DNA of 64,000 nt. Source: Herbaspirillum sp. 3R11. GTDB taxonomy: Bacteria > Pseudomonadota > Gammaproteobacteria > Burkholderiales > Burkholderiaceae_D. The notes beneath the pieces are model-generated. The model searched no databases, was not told where the DNA came from, and saw only the letters and a list, made by a program, of their open reading frames with translations. Every line of letters begins with the position of its first letter. The stretch's first letter is position 1. The stretch is taken from positions 124,001-188,000 of the forward strand of contig NZ_SPNJ01000005.1 of the NCBI RefSeq assembly GCF_004563925.1. Reading direction: 5' to 3'. Shown piece after piece: positions 1 to 8,867 of the stretch. A program made the position numbers and the translations under genes.

Positions 1-1395
1 CACGCCAACATTGGTGTCCTTGAGGAAATCAGGGATGAACGGAATCAGGTCCGAGATCGTCATCTTGGTCACCGACAGGACCGCCACCGTCGCTTCACCC
101 ACCAGAATGCCGACGATTGCCCCCGCCTTGCTGACCGGCCGGGACGGCATGATGCTGGCCAGCAGCGCCGGGAACAATTGCGTCACCAGGCTGTACGCCA
201 TCAGCAGCAGCGAGACGATGGTTTGTCCGCCCTGCAGGGTGAACCACAATCCCACCAGCATCACCAGCGGCGCCGCCAGCTTGGCGACGCGGCCAATATG
301 GCGGTTGTCTGCTTCGGCGTTGTCGCTAGACTTGCGAATGGCGCGATAGACATTGTTCGCCAGCAGCGTCGACACCGCCATCAGGATCATCGAGCCGGGA
401 ACGATCGCCGTCAGCACGCCGGCTGCGCCGATGATGCCGACCACCCAGGGATCGAAGGTGGCGATCGAGATCTTGAACAGCGCCAGATCAATGTCGGGTC
501 CGGTCAAACCTGGGATCTGCAAGACCGTGGCAAAGCCGACGAAGAAAACGAACAGCAGCATCATCTGGTAGATCGGCAGGGTATAGGCATTGCGGCGCAG
601 ACTCTGCTCGCTCTTGGCGGTGAACGACGCCATGAACATATGCGGCCACATGTAGAAACCCAGTGTCGTCAGCAGCACGGTGGACGTCATCCAGACCGCG
701 TTCTTGCCGGTGGCGGGCAAGGCCAGGAAACCGGGTTTGGCAAGTTCGATCGCTTCAAACATCGGCGTGATGCCGCCGTAGTAGTGCCAAGGCAGATACA
801 AGCCAAGGAAGATCGCCACTGCCAGCACCAGGAAATCCTTCAGCACCGAGGTCCAGGCCGAGCCGTGCACGCCGGACACCATGACATAGATCACCGTGAC
901 GATCGCACCGATCCAGACGCCTTGCGTGGAACTCAGGCCGGAATACGACGCCACACTGACGATGATGCCAAGGCCTTTGAGCTGCAGCACCAGATAGGGC
1001 ATGAGGGCGACGACACCCACCAGTGCGACCAGGATGCCGAGCGCCGGGCTGTTGAATTTCTTGGCGAAGAAATCCGGTTGCGATAACAACCGGTGCTGTT
1101 TGGCGAAGCGCCAGATCGGCGGCAATATCCAGTACGACAGCACGAAACTCAGGCTGCCGAAGCCCAGCATGTAATACGCCGGACCGCCGACGCCGTAGGC
1201 AAAGCCGCTGCCGCCGAGGAACACGAAGGTGGTGTAGATCTCACCCGCCATCAGCAGGAACACCAGGCCGGCGCCGAAGCCGCGACCGGCTACCGTCCAC
1301 TGTTCCAGGCTCATGTCCTTGCCGCGCTGGGCGCGCACGCCCAGCCACAGGGCCAGCAGCATGGTGCCGAAAATAAGGATCAAGGCAATGTTCAT
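1..1395 (-). CDS. Sodium:solute symporter (SSS family), 3' end outside window
   Basis: Na+-coupled inner-membrane carrier of the SSS family, resembling monocarboxylate permeases (MctP type). The 465 codons visible from the ATG at 1395 stay open to the window edge. They give a chain of hydrophobic helices with the family's early GRGFGAGLVFLLMAGEIYTT region (about residues 28-47) and a GGSGFAYGVGGPAYY segment. The start lies one base after the stop of the DUF3311 gene (1397), so the two are translationally coupled. SSS carriers are often paired with such a small membrane subunit. The cluster also encodes an aldehyde dehydrogenase and an FMN monooxygenase, which suggests an organic-acid substrate, but none can be read from the sequence. 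Confidence 0.9.
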   Translation of the reverse strand, partial: MNIALILIFGTMLLALWLGVRAQRGKDMSLEQWTVAGRGFGAGLVFLLMAGEIYTTFVFLGGSGFAYGVGGPAYYMLGFGSLSFVLSYWILPPIWRFAKQHRLLSQPDFFAKKFNSPALGILVALVGVVALMPYLVLQLKGLGIIVSVASYSGLSSTQGVWIGAIVTVIYVMVSGVHGSAWTSVLKDFLVLAVAIFLGLYLPWHYYGGITPMFEAIELAKPGFLALPATGKNAVWMTSTVLLTTLGFYMWPHMFMASFTAKSEQSLRRNAYTLPIYQMMLLFVFFVGFATVLQIPGLTGPDIDLALFKISIATFDPWVVGIIGAAGVLTAIVPGSMILMAVSTLLANNVYRAIRKSSDNAEADNRHIGRVAKLAAPLVMLVGLWFTLQGGQTIVSLLLMAYSLVTQLFPALLASIMPSRPVSKAGAIVGILVGEATVAVLSVTKMTISDLIPFIPDFLKDTNVGV

Positions 1396-1396
1396 A

Positions 1397-1606
1397 TTAT
1401 TCTCCCAGCTCGACATAGCCCGGCGCATTGCGCGGATCGAATCGATAGACGATGTACATCACGACTGACGTCATGGCCAGCGACAGCGCCATCCACGACA
1501 GCAGGAATGGCAGACCGAACAGAAATGGCGTGACGCGATTGAAGAAAAACGGCCCCAGCATGACCGTTGCTACGGGTACTAAAGCAAGATACCTAACTGC
1601 ACTCAT
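1397..1606 (-). CDS. DUF3311-like small membrane subunit of the symporter
   Basis: A 69-residue protein with two hydrophobic helices (about residues 6-28 and 32-53) and a short polar tail. This matches the small DUF3311-type proteins encoded just before SSS symporters. The start at 1606 is chosen because a purine-rich AGGGGGGA precedes it; an upstream extension would be Cys-rich and implausible. Its stop is one base from the symporter ATG. By analogy with other SSS/small-subunit pairs it is probably needed for assembly or activity of the carrier. Confidence 0.78.
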   Translation of the reverse strand: MSAVRYLALVPVATVMLGPFFFNRVTPFLFGLPFLLSWMALSLAMTSVVMYIVYRFDPRNAPGYVELGE

Positions 1607-1809
1607 TGAATCCCCCCTTGAATTGACAATTGACAAATGCAAACGACAACAAGCGTGGCCTGCCGCCCAAATAGCTGAGCTGCAGAAACAGGCGAAGATG
1701 AACTGCACGGTTCGCGGGCATGCGGGCGAACAGGGCTGGCGAAGGCGAACGGGCTACATGGGATTTCCTCCGGAGCGAAGTCGGATCGAGATCTGAATAA
1801 ATTCGTGGA

Positions 1810-3240
1810 TCAGCCCAGCAACTTGTGCGACACCGATTTGACGTGGGTGTAGTGCTCCAGTCCCTCGGTGCCGCCTTCGCGGCCGTAGCCGCTGTCCTTG
1901 ACGCCGCCGAACGGCGTTTCCGACACCGCCGACACCATGTGGTTGATCGCCAGATTGCCGACCTCGAGTTCGCATGCCAGCCGGTGTGCATGATTGGCTG
2001 ATTCGGTGAAGGCGTAGCCGGCCAGGCCGAACGGCAAATCGTTGGCCTTGCGGATGGCGTCGTGGATGTCCTCCACCGGCGTGACCAGGCACAGGGGGCC
2101 GAATGGTTCTTCGCGCATCGCCAGCGCCGTCACCGGCACGTCGGCCAATACCGTGAACGGGAAGTGATAGCCGGCGCCGGGCAGGCGTTTGCCGCCACAG
2201 ACTATGCGCGCGCCATGCAGCAGGGCATCGTCGACCATCGCGTCCAGCGCCTGTACGCGGCGAATGTTGGTGACCGGACCGATCTGCACGTCTTCGCGCA
2301 TGCCGTCGCCGACGCGGATCTTCTCGCCGTAGGCGGCGCATGCTGCAACGAAACGATCGTAGACCGCGCGATGTACAAAAAAGCGTGTCGGCGCAACGCA
2401 TACCTGGCCGCCGTTGTTAAGCTTGCCTTGCAGCGACACCGTTGCCGCCAGTTCGGGATTGGCGTCTTCACAGACGATCACCGGCGCGTGTCCGCCGAGT
2501 TCCATGATGGCGGGCTTCATGTGACGCGCCGCCATCGCCGCCAGGTGCTTGCCGACTGCGGTCGAGCCGGTGAAGGTCACCAGTCGCACCAGCGGATGAC
2601 AGATCAGGATTTCCGAAATCTGCGCCGGATCGCCGAACACCAGGTTGAGTACACCCGGCGGCAAGCCCGCATCGGTGAAGGCGCGCGCCAGCATCAGGGC
2701 GCCGGCAGGCGTTTCTTCCGCCGCCTTGAGGATGATCGAACATCCTGCGGCCAGGGCGCCGCCGACCTTGCGCGCAGGTGAGCTCAGCGGGAAATTCCAG
2801 GGAGTAAACGCCGCAACAACGCCGACCGGTTCACGGAATACGGTGTGCCGCATCTCCGGCTCCGCCGGAATCAGGCGCCCGTACAAACGGCGGCCTTCGT
2901 TGGCATCCCAGGCGATCAGGTCGCAGCCGCGCAGGACTTCGGCGCGCGCCTGCGCCAGGGTCTTGCCCTGTTCCAGCGTGATGGCTGTGGCAATGCTTTT
3001 CACGCGTTCGCGCATCAGGTCGCAGGCGCGCAGCATGATCTCTGCGCGTTTGGCGGGGGCCACGTTCTTCCAGATGTGGAAGCCGGCGTCGGCCGCCTGC
3101 AGCGCCAGTTCCAGATGCAGCGGCGTAGCCATCGGCACGCTGCCGATCACGCTTTCATCGGCGGGGTTGATGATCGGCTTGCCGGCGGAGTGGATCCAGT
3201 TGCCATTGATCAGGAATTGAATTTCAGGATAATTGTTCAT
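1810..3240 (-). CDS. NAD(P)+-dependent aldehyde dehydrogenase (succinate-semialdehyde dehydrogenase-like)
   Basis: A 476-residue ALDH-superfamily enzyme oxidising an aldehyde to a carboxylate. Catalytic residues are present: Asn149 in the FTPWNF motif, the general-base Glu247 in MELGG, and the nucleophile Cys281 in GGQVC. The NAD-binding FTGSTAVGK motif lies near residue 233. Overall it looks like the GabD/succinate-semialdehyde branch, but substrate cannot be assigned. It sits between an MFS carrier (upstream) and the DUF3311/SSS pair, in a cluster headed by a two-component FMN monooxygenase. A reasonable inference is that it oxidises the aldehyde released by that monooxygenase. Confidence 0.92.
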   Translation of the reverse strand: MNNYPEIQFLINGNWIHSAGKPIINPADESVIGSVPMATPLHLELALQAADAGFHIWKNVAPAKRAEIMLRACDLMRERVKSIATAITLEQGKTLAQARAEVLRGCDLIAWDANEGRRLYGRLIPAEPEMRHTVFREPVGVVAAFTPWNFPLSSPARKVGGALAAGCSIILKAAEETPAGALMLARAFTDAGLPPGVLNLVFGDPAQISEILICHPLVRLVTFTGSTAVGKHLAAMAARHMKPAIMELGGHAPVIVCEDANPELAATVSLQGKLNNGGQVCVAPTRFFVHRAVYDRFVAACAAYGEKIRVGDGMREDVQIGPVTNIRRVQALDAMVDDALLHGARIVCGGKRLPGAGYHFPFTVLADVPVTALAMREEPFGPLCLVTPVEDIHDAIRKANDLPFGLAGYAFTESANHAHRLACELEVGNLAINHMVSAVSETPFGGVKDSGYGREGGTEGLEHYTHVKSVSHKLLG

Positions 3241-3276
3241 CGCTCGACCTTGTGAAATGACACGCGCTTGCGCACT

Positions 3277-3324
3277 GCATCTGTTGTTGCATCTGTTGTT
3301 GCATCTGTTGCTGAATCTTTTGCT
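3277..3324. repeat. 12-bp tandem repeat between MFS and aldehyde dehydrogenase genes
   Basis: Four head-to-tail 12-bp units: GCATCTGTTGTT at 3277 and 3289, GCATCTGTTGCT at 3301, and a decayed GAATCTTTTGCT at 3313. The array lies in the intergenic gap between the MFS stop (3344) and the aldehyde dehydrogenase start (3240), so changes in copy number would alter spacing within the transcript rather than a protein. Confidence 0.85.
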
Positions 3325-3343
3325 GAAAATTTGTTGCGGACTT

Positions 3344-4603
3344 CTATTTTTTTCCGTTTGCCAGGCGCATCGCTTCCGGGCGCTGCCGCAGGCGATACAT
3401 CGCCACGCAACCGAGGGCAGGGCCGATCGCCAGCATGCAAAAGCCGGCGCGCCAACCCATCCACGCCACCACTTCCGGCACCAGGTGGATGCTCGCCAGC
3501 GTCAACAGGAAGCCGGCGCAGGTCTGGACGGTCAGCAGCGTGCCGGTCATCGAGGCGTCGCCGAGCTCGGCCACGCTGGCGGAGAACTGCGCCGAATCGG
3601 CAATCACCGAGATGCCCCACAGCAGCGCTACCGGCGCCACCAGCCACGGCGTGAAGCCGTAGAGAAAGGCAATCAGCACGGCGCAGGCGGCGCTGGTCGC
3701 CATCGCGGCGATGGTCACGGTGGTGCGGCCGCAGCGATCCGCCAGCCAGCCGCCGCCGATCGATCCGCACGCACCGATGGCGACGGCGGCGAAGGTCCAC
3801 AGGCTGGCGTAATGTTCCGGCCGCGCCATACCAGCCGCTGCAAAACTGGCCGCCAGAAAAGCCGCCAGCCATGCCCACATCGCATAGAGCTCCCACATGT
3901 GTCCGAGGTAGCCCAGGTTGGCCAGGCGAATCGCGGGATTGCGCCAGGCTTGCGCCATGTAGTTGAAGTCGATGCGGCTGCCGCGCGTCATGTTCGGTCC
4001 CAGCCCGCAGAACAGAATGCCGATGCCCGACAGCGCTGCACAGCCGGCGGCGATCGCATAGATGACGCGCCACTCGATGCCGCCGAGCGCGGCCAGCAAA
4101 TGCGGGCTGGCAGAGCCGAACGTCAGTCCGCCCACCAGCAAGCCGATCAGCAATCCCATATCGCGTTGCGCCCACGTCACGGCCAGCCGCATGCCGACCG
4201 GATACACGCCGGCCATGCACATGCCGGTCAAGAAGCGCAACAGGAAGACGCCGGTTCCGACCGGAGGCATCAGCGCCAGCAGGCCGGTGGCCGCGGCCGC
4301 CACCAGCGCCGATGCCATGAAGAGCCGGCGCGGATCGTAGCGGTCCGCCAGCGACAGCAGCGCACTGATCACGGTGCCGACGACAAAGCCGCATTGGACC
4401 GAACTGGTCAGCAACGCCTGGTCCAGCGGCGGGATCGATTGTGTGCGCTTGATCATCGAGATGACCGAGGCGGAAGAGAACCAGACCGCCATCGCGCCGA
4501 TCTCGCACATCAGCAGGATCAGCAACGAGCGCAGCTTGCCGGGCAACGTGGTTGTCATCTCCTTCATGCGGCTTGCGTCCCTGATGTCCGTTGTTGCGGT
4601 CAT
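3344..4603 (-). CDS. MFS transporter
   Basis: A 419-residue 12-helix major facilitator permease. Hydrophobic helices alternate with short loops throughout. The loop between helices 2 and 3 reads LADRYDPRR, a recognisable MFS signature, and a second copy (GGWLADRCGRTT) follows helix 8. The start is uncertain: the ATG at 4603 lies four bases after the flavin reductase stop, and in-frame ATGs at residues 13 and 16 are alternatives. Position between the reductase and the aldehyde dehydrogenase suggests it moves the substrate of the monooxygenase or exports a product. Confidence 0.88.
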   Translation of the reverse strand: MTATTDIRDASRMKEMTTTLPGKLRSLLILLMCEIGAMAVWFSSASVISMIKRTQSIPPLDQALLTSSVQCGFVVGTVISALLSLADRYDPRRLFMASALVAAAATGLLALMPPVGTGVFLLRFLTGMCMAGVYPVGMRLAVTWAQRDMGLLIGLLVGGLTFGSASPHLLAALGGIEWRVIYAIAAGCAALSGIGILFCGLGPNMTRGSRIDFNYMAQAWRNPAIRLANLGYLGHMWELYAMWAWLAAFLAASFAAAGMARPEHYASLWTFAAVAIGACGSIGGGWLADRCGRTTVTIAAMATSAACAVLIAFLYGFTPWLVAPVALLWGISVIADSAQFSASVAELGDASMTGTLLTVQTCAGFLLTLASIHLVPEVVAWMGWRAGFCMLAIGPALGCVAMYRLRQRPEAMRLANGKK

Positions 4604-4607
4604 GTGG

Positions 4608-5102
4608 TCATGCCGCCATGGCGGTCGGCAGGCAGTGGAAGTTGCGGCCGAGGTAGATCAGCGCTTCCTTGCCCTTGTTGCTGCGCGCCGCTTGTACCGA
4701 GCAAAAGAACACGCTGTGGGTGCCGACTTCCGAGACCGAATCGATCTTGCAATCGAGCGCGACCAGCGCATCGGTCAATACCGGCGCACCGGTCTCCAGC
4801 CGCTCCCATTGCGCCGACAGGAAACGCTCCTTGACGTCGACGCCCTTGCTCGAGAACAGGATCGCCAGTTGCTGCTGGCTGGCCGACAGCACGTTGATGC
4901 ACAAGGCGCCGTTCTCTTTGAAGATGGCGTTATTGCGGCTGTCGCGATTGATGCACAGCATCAGGGTCGGTGGTTCGTCGGTGACGCTGCACACGGCGGA
5001 AACGGTGCAGCCGGCCAGCCCGGCAACGCCGTCGCTGGTGATGACATTGACGGCGGCGCCGAAGCTGGACATGGCGTCGCGGAACAGATTTTTATCGATC
5101 AT
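4608..5102 (-). CDS. Flavin reductase (HpaC/RutF-type)
   Basis: A 164-residue flavin reductase-like protein starting MIDKNLFRDAMSSFGAAVNV. The family's flavin-binding strands are visible (AVNVITSDG, then AGCTVSAVCSVTDEPPTLMLCIN) and a C-terminal HSVFFCSV segment follows. It would reduce FMN with NAD(P)H and hand FMNH2 to the adjacent monooxygenase. A 24-residue N-terminal extension is possible but is Arg-rich and lacks family similarity, so the start at 5102 is preferred. It lies 126 bp downstream of the monooxygenase gene on the same strand, the standard arrangement for two-component flavin monooxygenases. Confidence 0.88.
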   Translation of the reverse strand: MIDKNLFRDAMSSFGAAVNVITSDGVAGLAGCTVSAVCSVTDEPPTLMLCINRDSRNNAIFKENGALCINVLSASQQQLAILFSSKGVDVKERFLSAQWERLETGAPVLTDALVALDCKIDSVSEVGTHSVFFCSVQAARSNKGKEALIYLGRNFHCLPTAMAA

Positions 5103-5228
5103 GGCGGACTTTCGTCGAGGATGTAGCGGATTGCGCAACCGATTCAAGGCAAGCGCTCCCCCTCGGCTCGCCATGGCGGGCGTGCCGATGCTGCAGCTAT
5201 GAGGGGAGGGGGGCCGGCCCGAGCCGTA

Positions 5229-6596
5229 TTACGGCGTTGGCTTGATACGGTATTGATCGGCGCTGTGGCTGGCAGGCAAACGCGCCGTGCCGAACAGTTT
5301 CTCGCGCAATGCTCCCTGCTTGTAGGCGGTCTTGTAGACGCCGCGCTCTTGCAGGATGGGCACCACCAGTTCGATGATGTCGTCGAAGCATTCCGGCACC
5401 ACGGTGCGCGACAGGTTGAAGCCATCCACGCCGGCTTGCTCGGACCAGTCCATCAGGACGTCCGCCACTTGTTCGGCCGAACCGACCAGCGGCGCCTGGC
5501 GGCTGCCGAGCGTCATTTGTTCCAGCAGTTTGCGTTTGGTCCATTGCGGGCCGGCGCTGCGGGTCATGGCTTCGACGTTGGAGACGATGGCCTGGCTCTT
5601 GCCGGTTTCGATCGGTTCATCCATGTCGTATTTGGCGAAGTCGATGCCCATCGACGCCGCGGCATGCACCAGCGCCGCTTCGGAGCTGACGTAGCGTTGG
5701 TACTCGGCGAATTTTTCCTTGGCCTGGGCTTCGGTTGCGGCGGTAATGATGGTGGCGCCGAGGAATACCTTGATGTCGTTGGCGGCGCGGCCCAGTGCGA
5801 CGGCCTGCGCGCGGATATCGTCAACGATGTTCTTGACGCCGTCCTTGCTCTGGCCGTTGACGAACACGCATTCGGCGTGGGTCGCGGCAAACTGGCGACC
5901 GCGTGTGGAAGAACCGGCCTGGTACAGCACTGGTGTGCGTTGCGGCGACGGTTCCGAGAGGTGCATCGCGTCGACCTGGTACTGGCGTCCACGATGGTGG
6001 ATGACGTGTACTTTGGCCGGATCGGCATAGAAGCCGTCCGCGCGATTGACCTGCACGGCGCCGTCTTCCCAGCTGCCTTCCCACAACTTGTAAACCAATT
6101 CCATGTATTCGTCGGCCAGGTCGTAGCGGTCATCGTGCGCCATCTGTCCCGACAGGCCGATGGCGCGCGCTGCGCTGTCCAGATAGCCGGTCACGATGTT
6201 CCAGCCGACCCGTCCGCCGGTCAGGTGGTCCAGCGTCGACATGCGGCGCGCGAACAGGAAGGGCGACTCATACACCAGGTTACTGGTCACTCCGAAACCG
6301 AGATGCGTGGTGACGCCGGCCATTGCCGGAATCAGCATGGTCGGATCGTTGACCGGGACCTGCACGGCGCCGCGGATGGCGGCGTCCGGGTTGCCGGCGT
6401 AGACGTCGTAGACGCCGACCACGTCGGCGAAGAAGATGCCGTCGAATAATCCTTTTTCCAGTTTGCGGGCGTACTCCATCCAGTAATGGATATCGCGGTA
6501 ATCGGCCGAACGGTCGCGCGGATGGCGCCACAAACCTTGCTGGATGTGGCCGACGCAATTCATGTCGAACGCATTGAAATGGATTTCTCTGGACAT
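5229..6596 (-). CDS. FMN-dependent monooxygenase, NtaA/SnaA/DszA family
   Basis: A 455-residue bacterial-luciferase-fold monooxygenase of the NtaA/SnaA/SoxA(DszA) subgroup. Recognisable blocks are FDGIFFADVVGVYDVY (about residues 51-66), the STLDHLTGGRVGWNIVTGYL block (about 120-139) and PVLYQAGSSTRGRQFAATHA (about 222-241). Known members use FMNH2 from a partner reductase to cleave nitrilotriacetate, dibenzothiophene sulfone or alkyl sulfides, usually releasing an aldehyde or oxidised fragment. A strong AGGAG precedes the start. First gene of the minus-strand cluster and divergent from an XRE-cupin regulator. Substrate unknown. Confidence 0.92.
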   Translation of the reverse strand: MSREIHFNAFDMNCVGHIQQGLWRHPRDRSADYRDIHYWMEYARKLEKGLFDGIFFADVVGVYDVYAGNPDAAIRGAVQVPVNDPTMLIPAMAGVTTHLGFGVTSNLVYESPFLFARRMSTLDHLTGGRVGWNIVTGYLDSAARAIGLSGQMAHDDRYDLADEYMELVYKLWEGSWEDGAVQVNRADGFYADPAKVHVIHHRGRQYQVDAMHLSEPSPQRTPVLYQAGSSTRGRQFAATHAECVFVNGQSKDGVKNIVDDIRAQAVALGRAANDIKVFLGATIITAATEAQAKEKFAEYQRYVSSEAALVHAAASMGIDFAKYDMDEPIETGKSQAIVSNVEAMTRSAGPQWTKRKLLEQMTLGSRQAPLVGSAEQVADVLMDWSEQAGVDGFNLSRTVVPECFDDIIELVVPILQERGVYKTAYKQGALREKLFGTARLPASHSADQYRIKPTP

Positions 6597-6825
6597 TCTG
6601 TCTCCTCGGTAGCTGATCTTTGTTGCGGCAAACGATGCGGCTCAGCAGCTTTGTTTTTGATCGGCATTGCAGCTGATTCGCGTTTTTCTGTCGTTTACTA
6701 TATTGGACAAAAATACACTATGCAAGAATATTCTTCATATTTTTTAGATTAATCCGGCGTGCCCCGTATTGATCCGGATCAAGCGCCGCCGTGGTGCGCA
6801 GGTTTCCCCGGCAAGGTGCAGCGGG

Positions 6826-6831
6826 TATAAT
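6826..6831 (+). promoter_or_regulatory. Candidate -10 box for the XRE-cupin regulator
   Basis: A perfect TATAAT lies 33 bp before the TTG start at 6864. The -35 region 17 bp upstream (TTTCCC) is weak. The rest of the 267-bp gap to the monooxygenase gene is AT-rich near 6700-6745 and probably also holds the divergent operon promoter. Confidence 0.45.
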
Positions 6832-6863
6832 CGGCAGCTTATCGACACCGACATTTCATCCGC

Positions 6864-7442
6864 TTGAATACCTCTCACGCCCTCATCGCAGAAGACCCCA
6901 CCCAGGCCATCTCCACGCGCATCAAGATCGAACGCGGCAGCAGGGGCTGGTCTCTCGCCGAACTGTCCGAGCGTTCCGGCGTATCGAAAGCGATGATCAG
7001 CAAGATCGAACGCGGCGAGGCCAGTCCTACCGCGACCGTGCTGGGGCGTTTGTCGGGCGCCTTCGGGCTGGCGTTGTCGATGCTGCTGTCGCTGGCGGAG
7101 CAGAACGGCAACCGCCTGAATCAGCATGCGCAGCAAAACCTCTGGACCGATCCGGAGACCGGCTACACGCGCCGCACCTTGTCGCCGCCCGCCGGCGGTA
7201 TGCTGGAGTTGTTGGAGATCGTGCTGCCGGCCAAGGTCAGTGTTCCTTATCCCGCCAGCGCGTTTACCTTTCAGCACGAACAAATCCTGATGCTTGAGGG
7301 ACGACTGCAGTTTCGCGAAGGCGAGCAGGAGCATCAACTCAATCCGGGCGATTGCCTCCAGCTCGGGCCGCCGATGGATTGCGTCTTCACGAATCCCGGC
7401 AGCAAGCCTTGCCGGTATCTGATTGCGCTGGTGCGCCGCTAA
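6864..7442 (+). CDS. XRE-family regulator with C-terminal cupin
   Basis: A 192-residue regulator with an N-terminal HTH_3 domain (about residues 17-72; [20 protein letters not shown] is the classic helix-turn-helix) and a C-terminal cupin barrel (about 115-190) that usually senses a small ligand. The start is TTG at 6864: no ATG or GTG exists between the upstream in-frame stop and the HTH. It is transcribed away from the FMN-monooxygenase cluster across a 267-bp gap, so it is the likely local regulator. PuuR-like family members control amine or amino-acid catabolism, but the ligand here is unknown. Confidence 0.9.
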   Translation: MNTSHALIAEDPTQAISTRIKIERGSRGWSLAELSERSGVSKAMISKIERGEASPTATVLGRLSGAFGLALSMLLSLAEQNGNRLNQHAQQNLWTDPETGYTRRTLSPPAGGMLELLEIVLPAKVSVPYPASAFTFQHEQILMLEGRLQFREGEQEHQLNPGDCLQLGPPMDCVFTNPGSKPCRYLIALVRR

Positions 7443-7475
7443 ACGTTTTCAGGCGCCGACAATCAGATCCGAAGG

Positions 7476-7502
7476 GGGAGCCGGCAGGCTCTCTTTTTTT
7501 TG
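7476..7502 (+). terminator. Rho-independent terminator after XRE-cupin gene
   Basis: A short GAGCC/GGCTC hairpin with GGCA loop is followed by TCTTTTTTTT, 35 bp after the stop codon. Confidence 0.75.
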
Positions 7503-7542
7503 CTTCAGCAGGATCACTTCGCTGGAAGGAAACCGACCAAGG

Positions 7543-7571
7543 TTGACTTTCCCGGTTTCATGTAATAAATT
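7543..7571 (+). promoter_or_regulatory. Candidate promoter of the Rrf2 gene
   Basis: TTGACT at 7543-7548 and TAAATT at 7566-7571 are separated by 17 bp. Transcription would begin near 7578, essentially at the ATG (7579), implying a leaderless or nearly leaderless message. Confidence 0.5.
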
Positions 7572-7584
7572 GAGTTACATGAAA
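7556..7584. promoter_or_regulatory. Perfect 10-bp-arm inverted repeat over the Rrf2 promoter and start codon
   Basis: TTTCATGTAA (7556-7565) and its exact reverse complement TTACATGAAA (7575-7584) flank a 9-bp spacer that contains the candidate -10. The right arm contains the Rrf2 start codon. This is the expected geometry for an autorepressor operator that occludes RNA polymerase. Confidence 0.75.
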
Positions 7585-8040
7585 AAAGACAGCCGACTAT
7601 CCGGCGTGCTGCATGTGCTGCTGCACCTCGCCGAACATCAGTCCGAACATCATTCGCCCATGACTTCAGAATCGCTGGCAAAGGCGATGGACACCAATCC
7701 GGTGGTGATCCGGCGCATCATGGCCGGCCTGCGGGAGCAGGGCTACGTCAGTTCGGAAAAGGGGCACGGCGGCGGTTGGACGCTGACCTGCGACCTGGCG
7801 CAGATCAGCTTGCGCGACGTCTATGTCGCGCTGGGAAGTCCCTCGCTGCTGGCCATCGGCAGCAGGACCGAAGCGCCGGCCTGCCTGGTGGAACAGGCAG
7901 TCAACGCCGCCCTGAACAAGACATTTGAAGAAGCCGAGCAACTGCTGGTGTCACGTTTCGGCGAAGTGACCCTGGCGATGCTGAGCGCGGATTTCCATCA
8001 GCGATTCGAGAAGACGCGCAAGAAAGCAGGCAAGCCATGA
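7579..8040 (+). CDS. Rrf2-family transcriptional regulator
   Basis: A 153-residue Rrf2-type winged-helix protein. The HTH core is visible ([20 protein letters not shown], about residues 35-54) followed by the wing motif [15 protein letters not shown]. Only one cysteine is present in the sensing half (ACLVEQ), so it is not an Fe-S IscR/NsrR type and looks more like the YwnA-like branch. The start at 7579 is the first ATG of the conserved domain. Its 3' end overlaps the methyltransferase by ATGA, so the two are co-translated. It probably represses its own two-gene operon through the palindrome over its start. Confidence 0.88.
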   Translation: MKKDSRLSGVLHVLLHLAEHQSEHHSPMTSESLAKAMDTNPVVIRRIMAGLREQGYVSSEKGHGGGWTLTCDLAQISLRDVYVALGSPSLLAIGSRTEAPACLVEQAVNAALNKTFEEAEQLLVSRFGEVTLAMLSADFHQRFEKTRKKAGKP

Positions 8041-8735
8041 ACGACGAAAAACTCCAGGCCACCTTCAACCAGCAAGCCGCCTCCGCCTATGACAGCCAGT
8101 GGGCCAGGCTGGCGCCGTTTCGCGACGGGTTGCACTTGCTGGTGGCCGCGGTCTTGGCAGAGTTACCCGTCGATGCCCGCATCCTTTGCGTGGGCGCCGG
8201 CACCGGCGCGGAGATACTGTCTCTGGCGGAAAAATTCCCGGGCTGGCACTTCACCGCCGTCGAACCGTCCGCGCCGATGCTCGACGTCTTTCGTCGCAAG
8301 GCGCAGGAGCAGGGCATTGCTTCCCGCTGTACGTTCCATGAGGGTTATCTGGATTCGCTGCCGCAGGGTGAGCCCTTCGATGCCGCCACCTCGCTGCTGG
8401 TGTCGCACTTCATTCTGCAGCCAGATGAGCGTGTCGGCTTCTTCGGCGGCATCCGCCAACGGCTGCGCCCGGACGGCATCCTGATCAATTCGGATCTGAC
8501 TTCCGATACGGAGGCGCCGCACTACGGTGGGTTGCTGGAAGTCTGGATGCGCACCATGGCCGGCGCCGATCTCAGTCAGGAAAAGCAGGAGCAGATGCGA
8601 GCGGCATATCGTCGCGACGTTGCCATTCTGGCGCCGGAGAAGATCGCCAGGATAATCGTGTCCGGCGGATTCGATACGCCCGTGCAGTTTTATCAATGCG
8701 GGTTGATTCACGGCTGGTTTGCCAGGGCGGCATAG
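8037..8735 (+). CDS. Class I SAM-dependent methyltransferase
   Basis: A 232-residue Rossmann-fold methyltransferase. Motif I is [16 protein letters not shown] (about residues 49-64), followed by an acidic end of strand 2 ([12 protein letters not shown]). Short for a two-domain enzyme, so it probably acts on a small molecule. It overlaps the Rrf2 regulator gene by four bases (ATGA), and such Rrf2-methyltransferase pairs are typical of detoxification or small-metabolite functions. The acceptor is unknown. Confidence 0.85.
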   Translation: MNDEKLQATFNQQAASAYDSQWARLAPFRDGLHLLVAAVLAELPVDARILCVGAGTGAEILSLAEKFPGWHFTAVEPSAPMLDVFRRKAQEQGIASRCTFHEGYLDSLPQGEPFDAATSLLVSHFILQPDERVGFFGGIRQRLRPDGILINSDLTSDTEAPHYGGLLEVWMRTMAGADLSQEKQEQMRAAYRRDVAILAPEKIARIIVSGGFDTPVQFYQCGLIHGWFARAA

Positions 8736-8867
8736 GCGAGACCGGACGAGCGTACATGGACGTCATGCCAAGGTCACATAAATGCGTTCTACTTTTCCGC
8801 AGGCAAGATTTCCAGGGAAGCCGCCCGTGACGGGCTTTCCGAAACCCAACGTCGAGAAAGAGAACGC

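Noticed and set aside
178-1086. Long plus-strand reading frame
   Set aside because: It is His/Gln/Arg-rich and antisense to an SSS symporter with clear motifs; a shadow caused by high GC.
3233-4834. 533-codon plus-strand reading frame
   Set aside because: Low-complexity Arg/His/Gln composition, antisense to the MFS and flavin reductase genes, no family motif.
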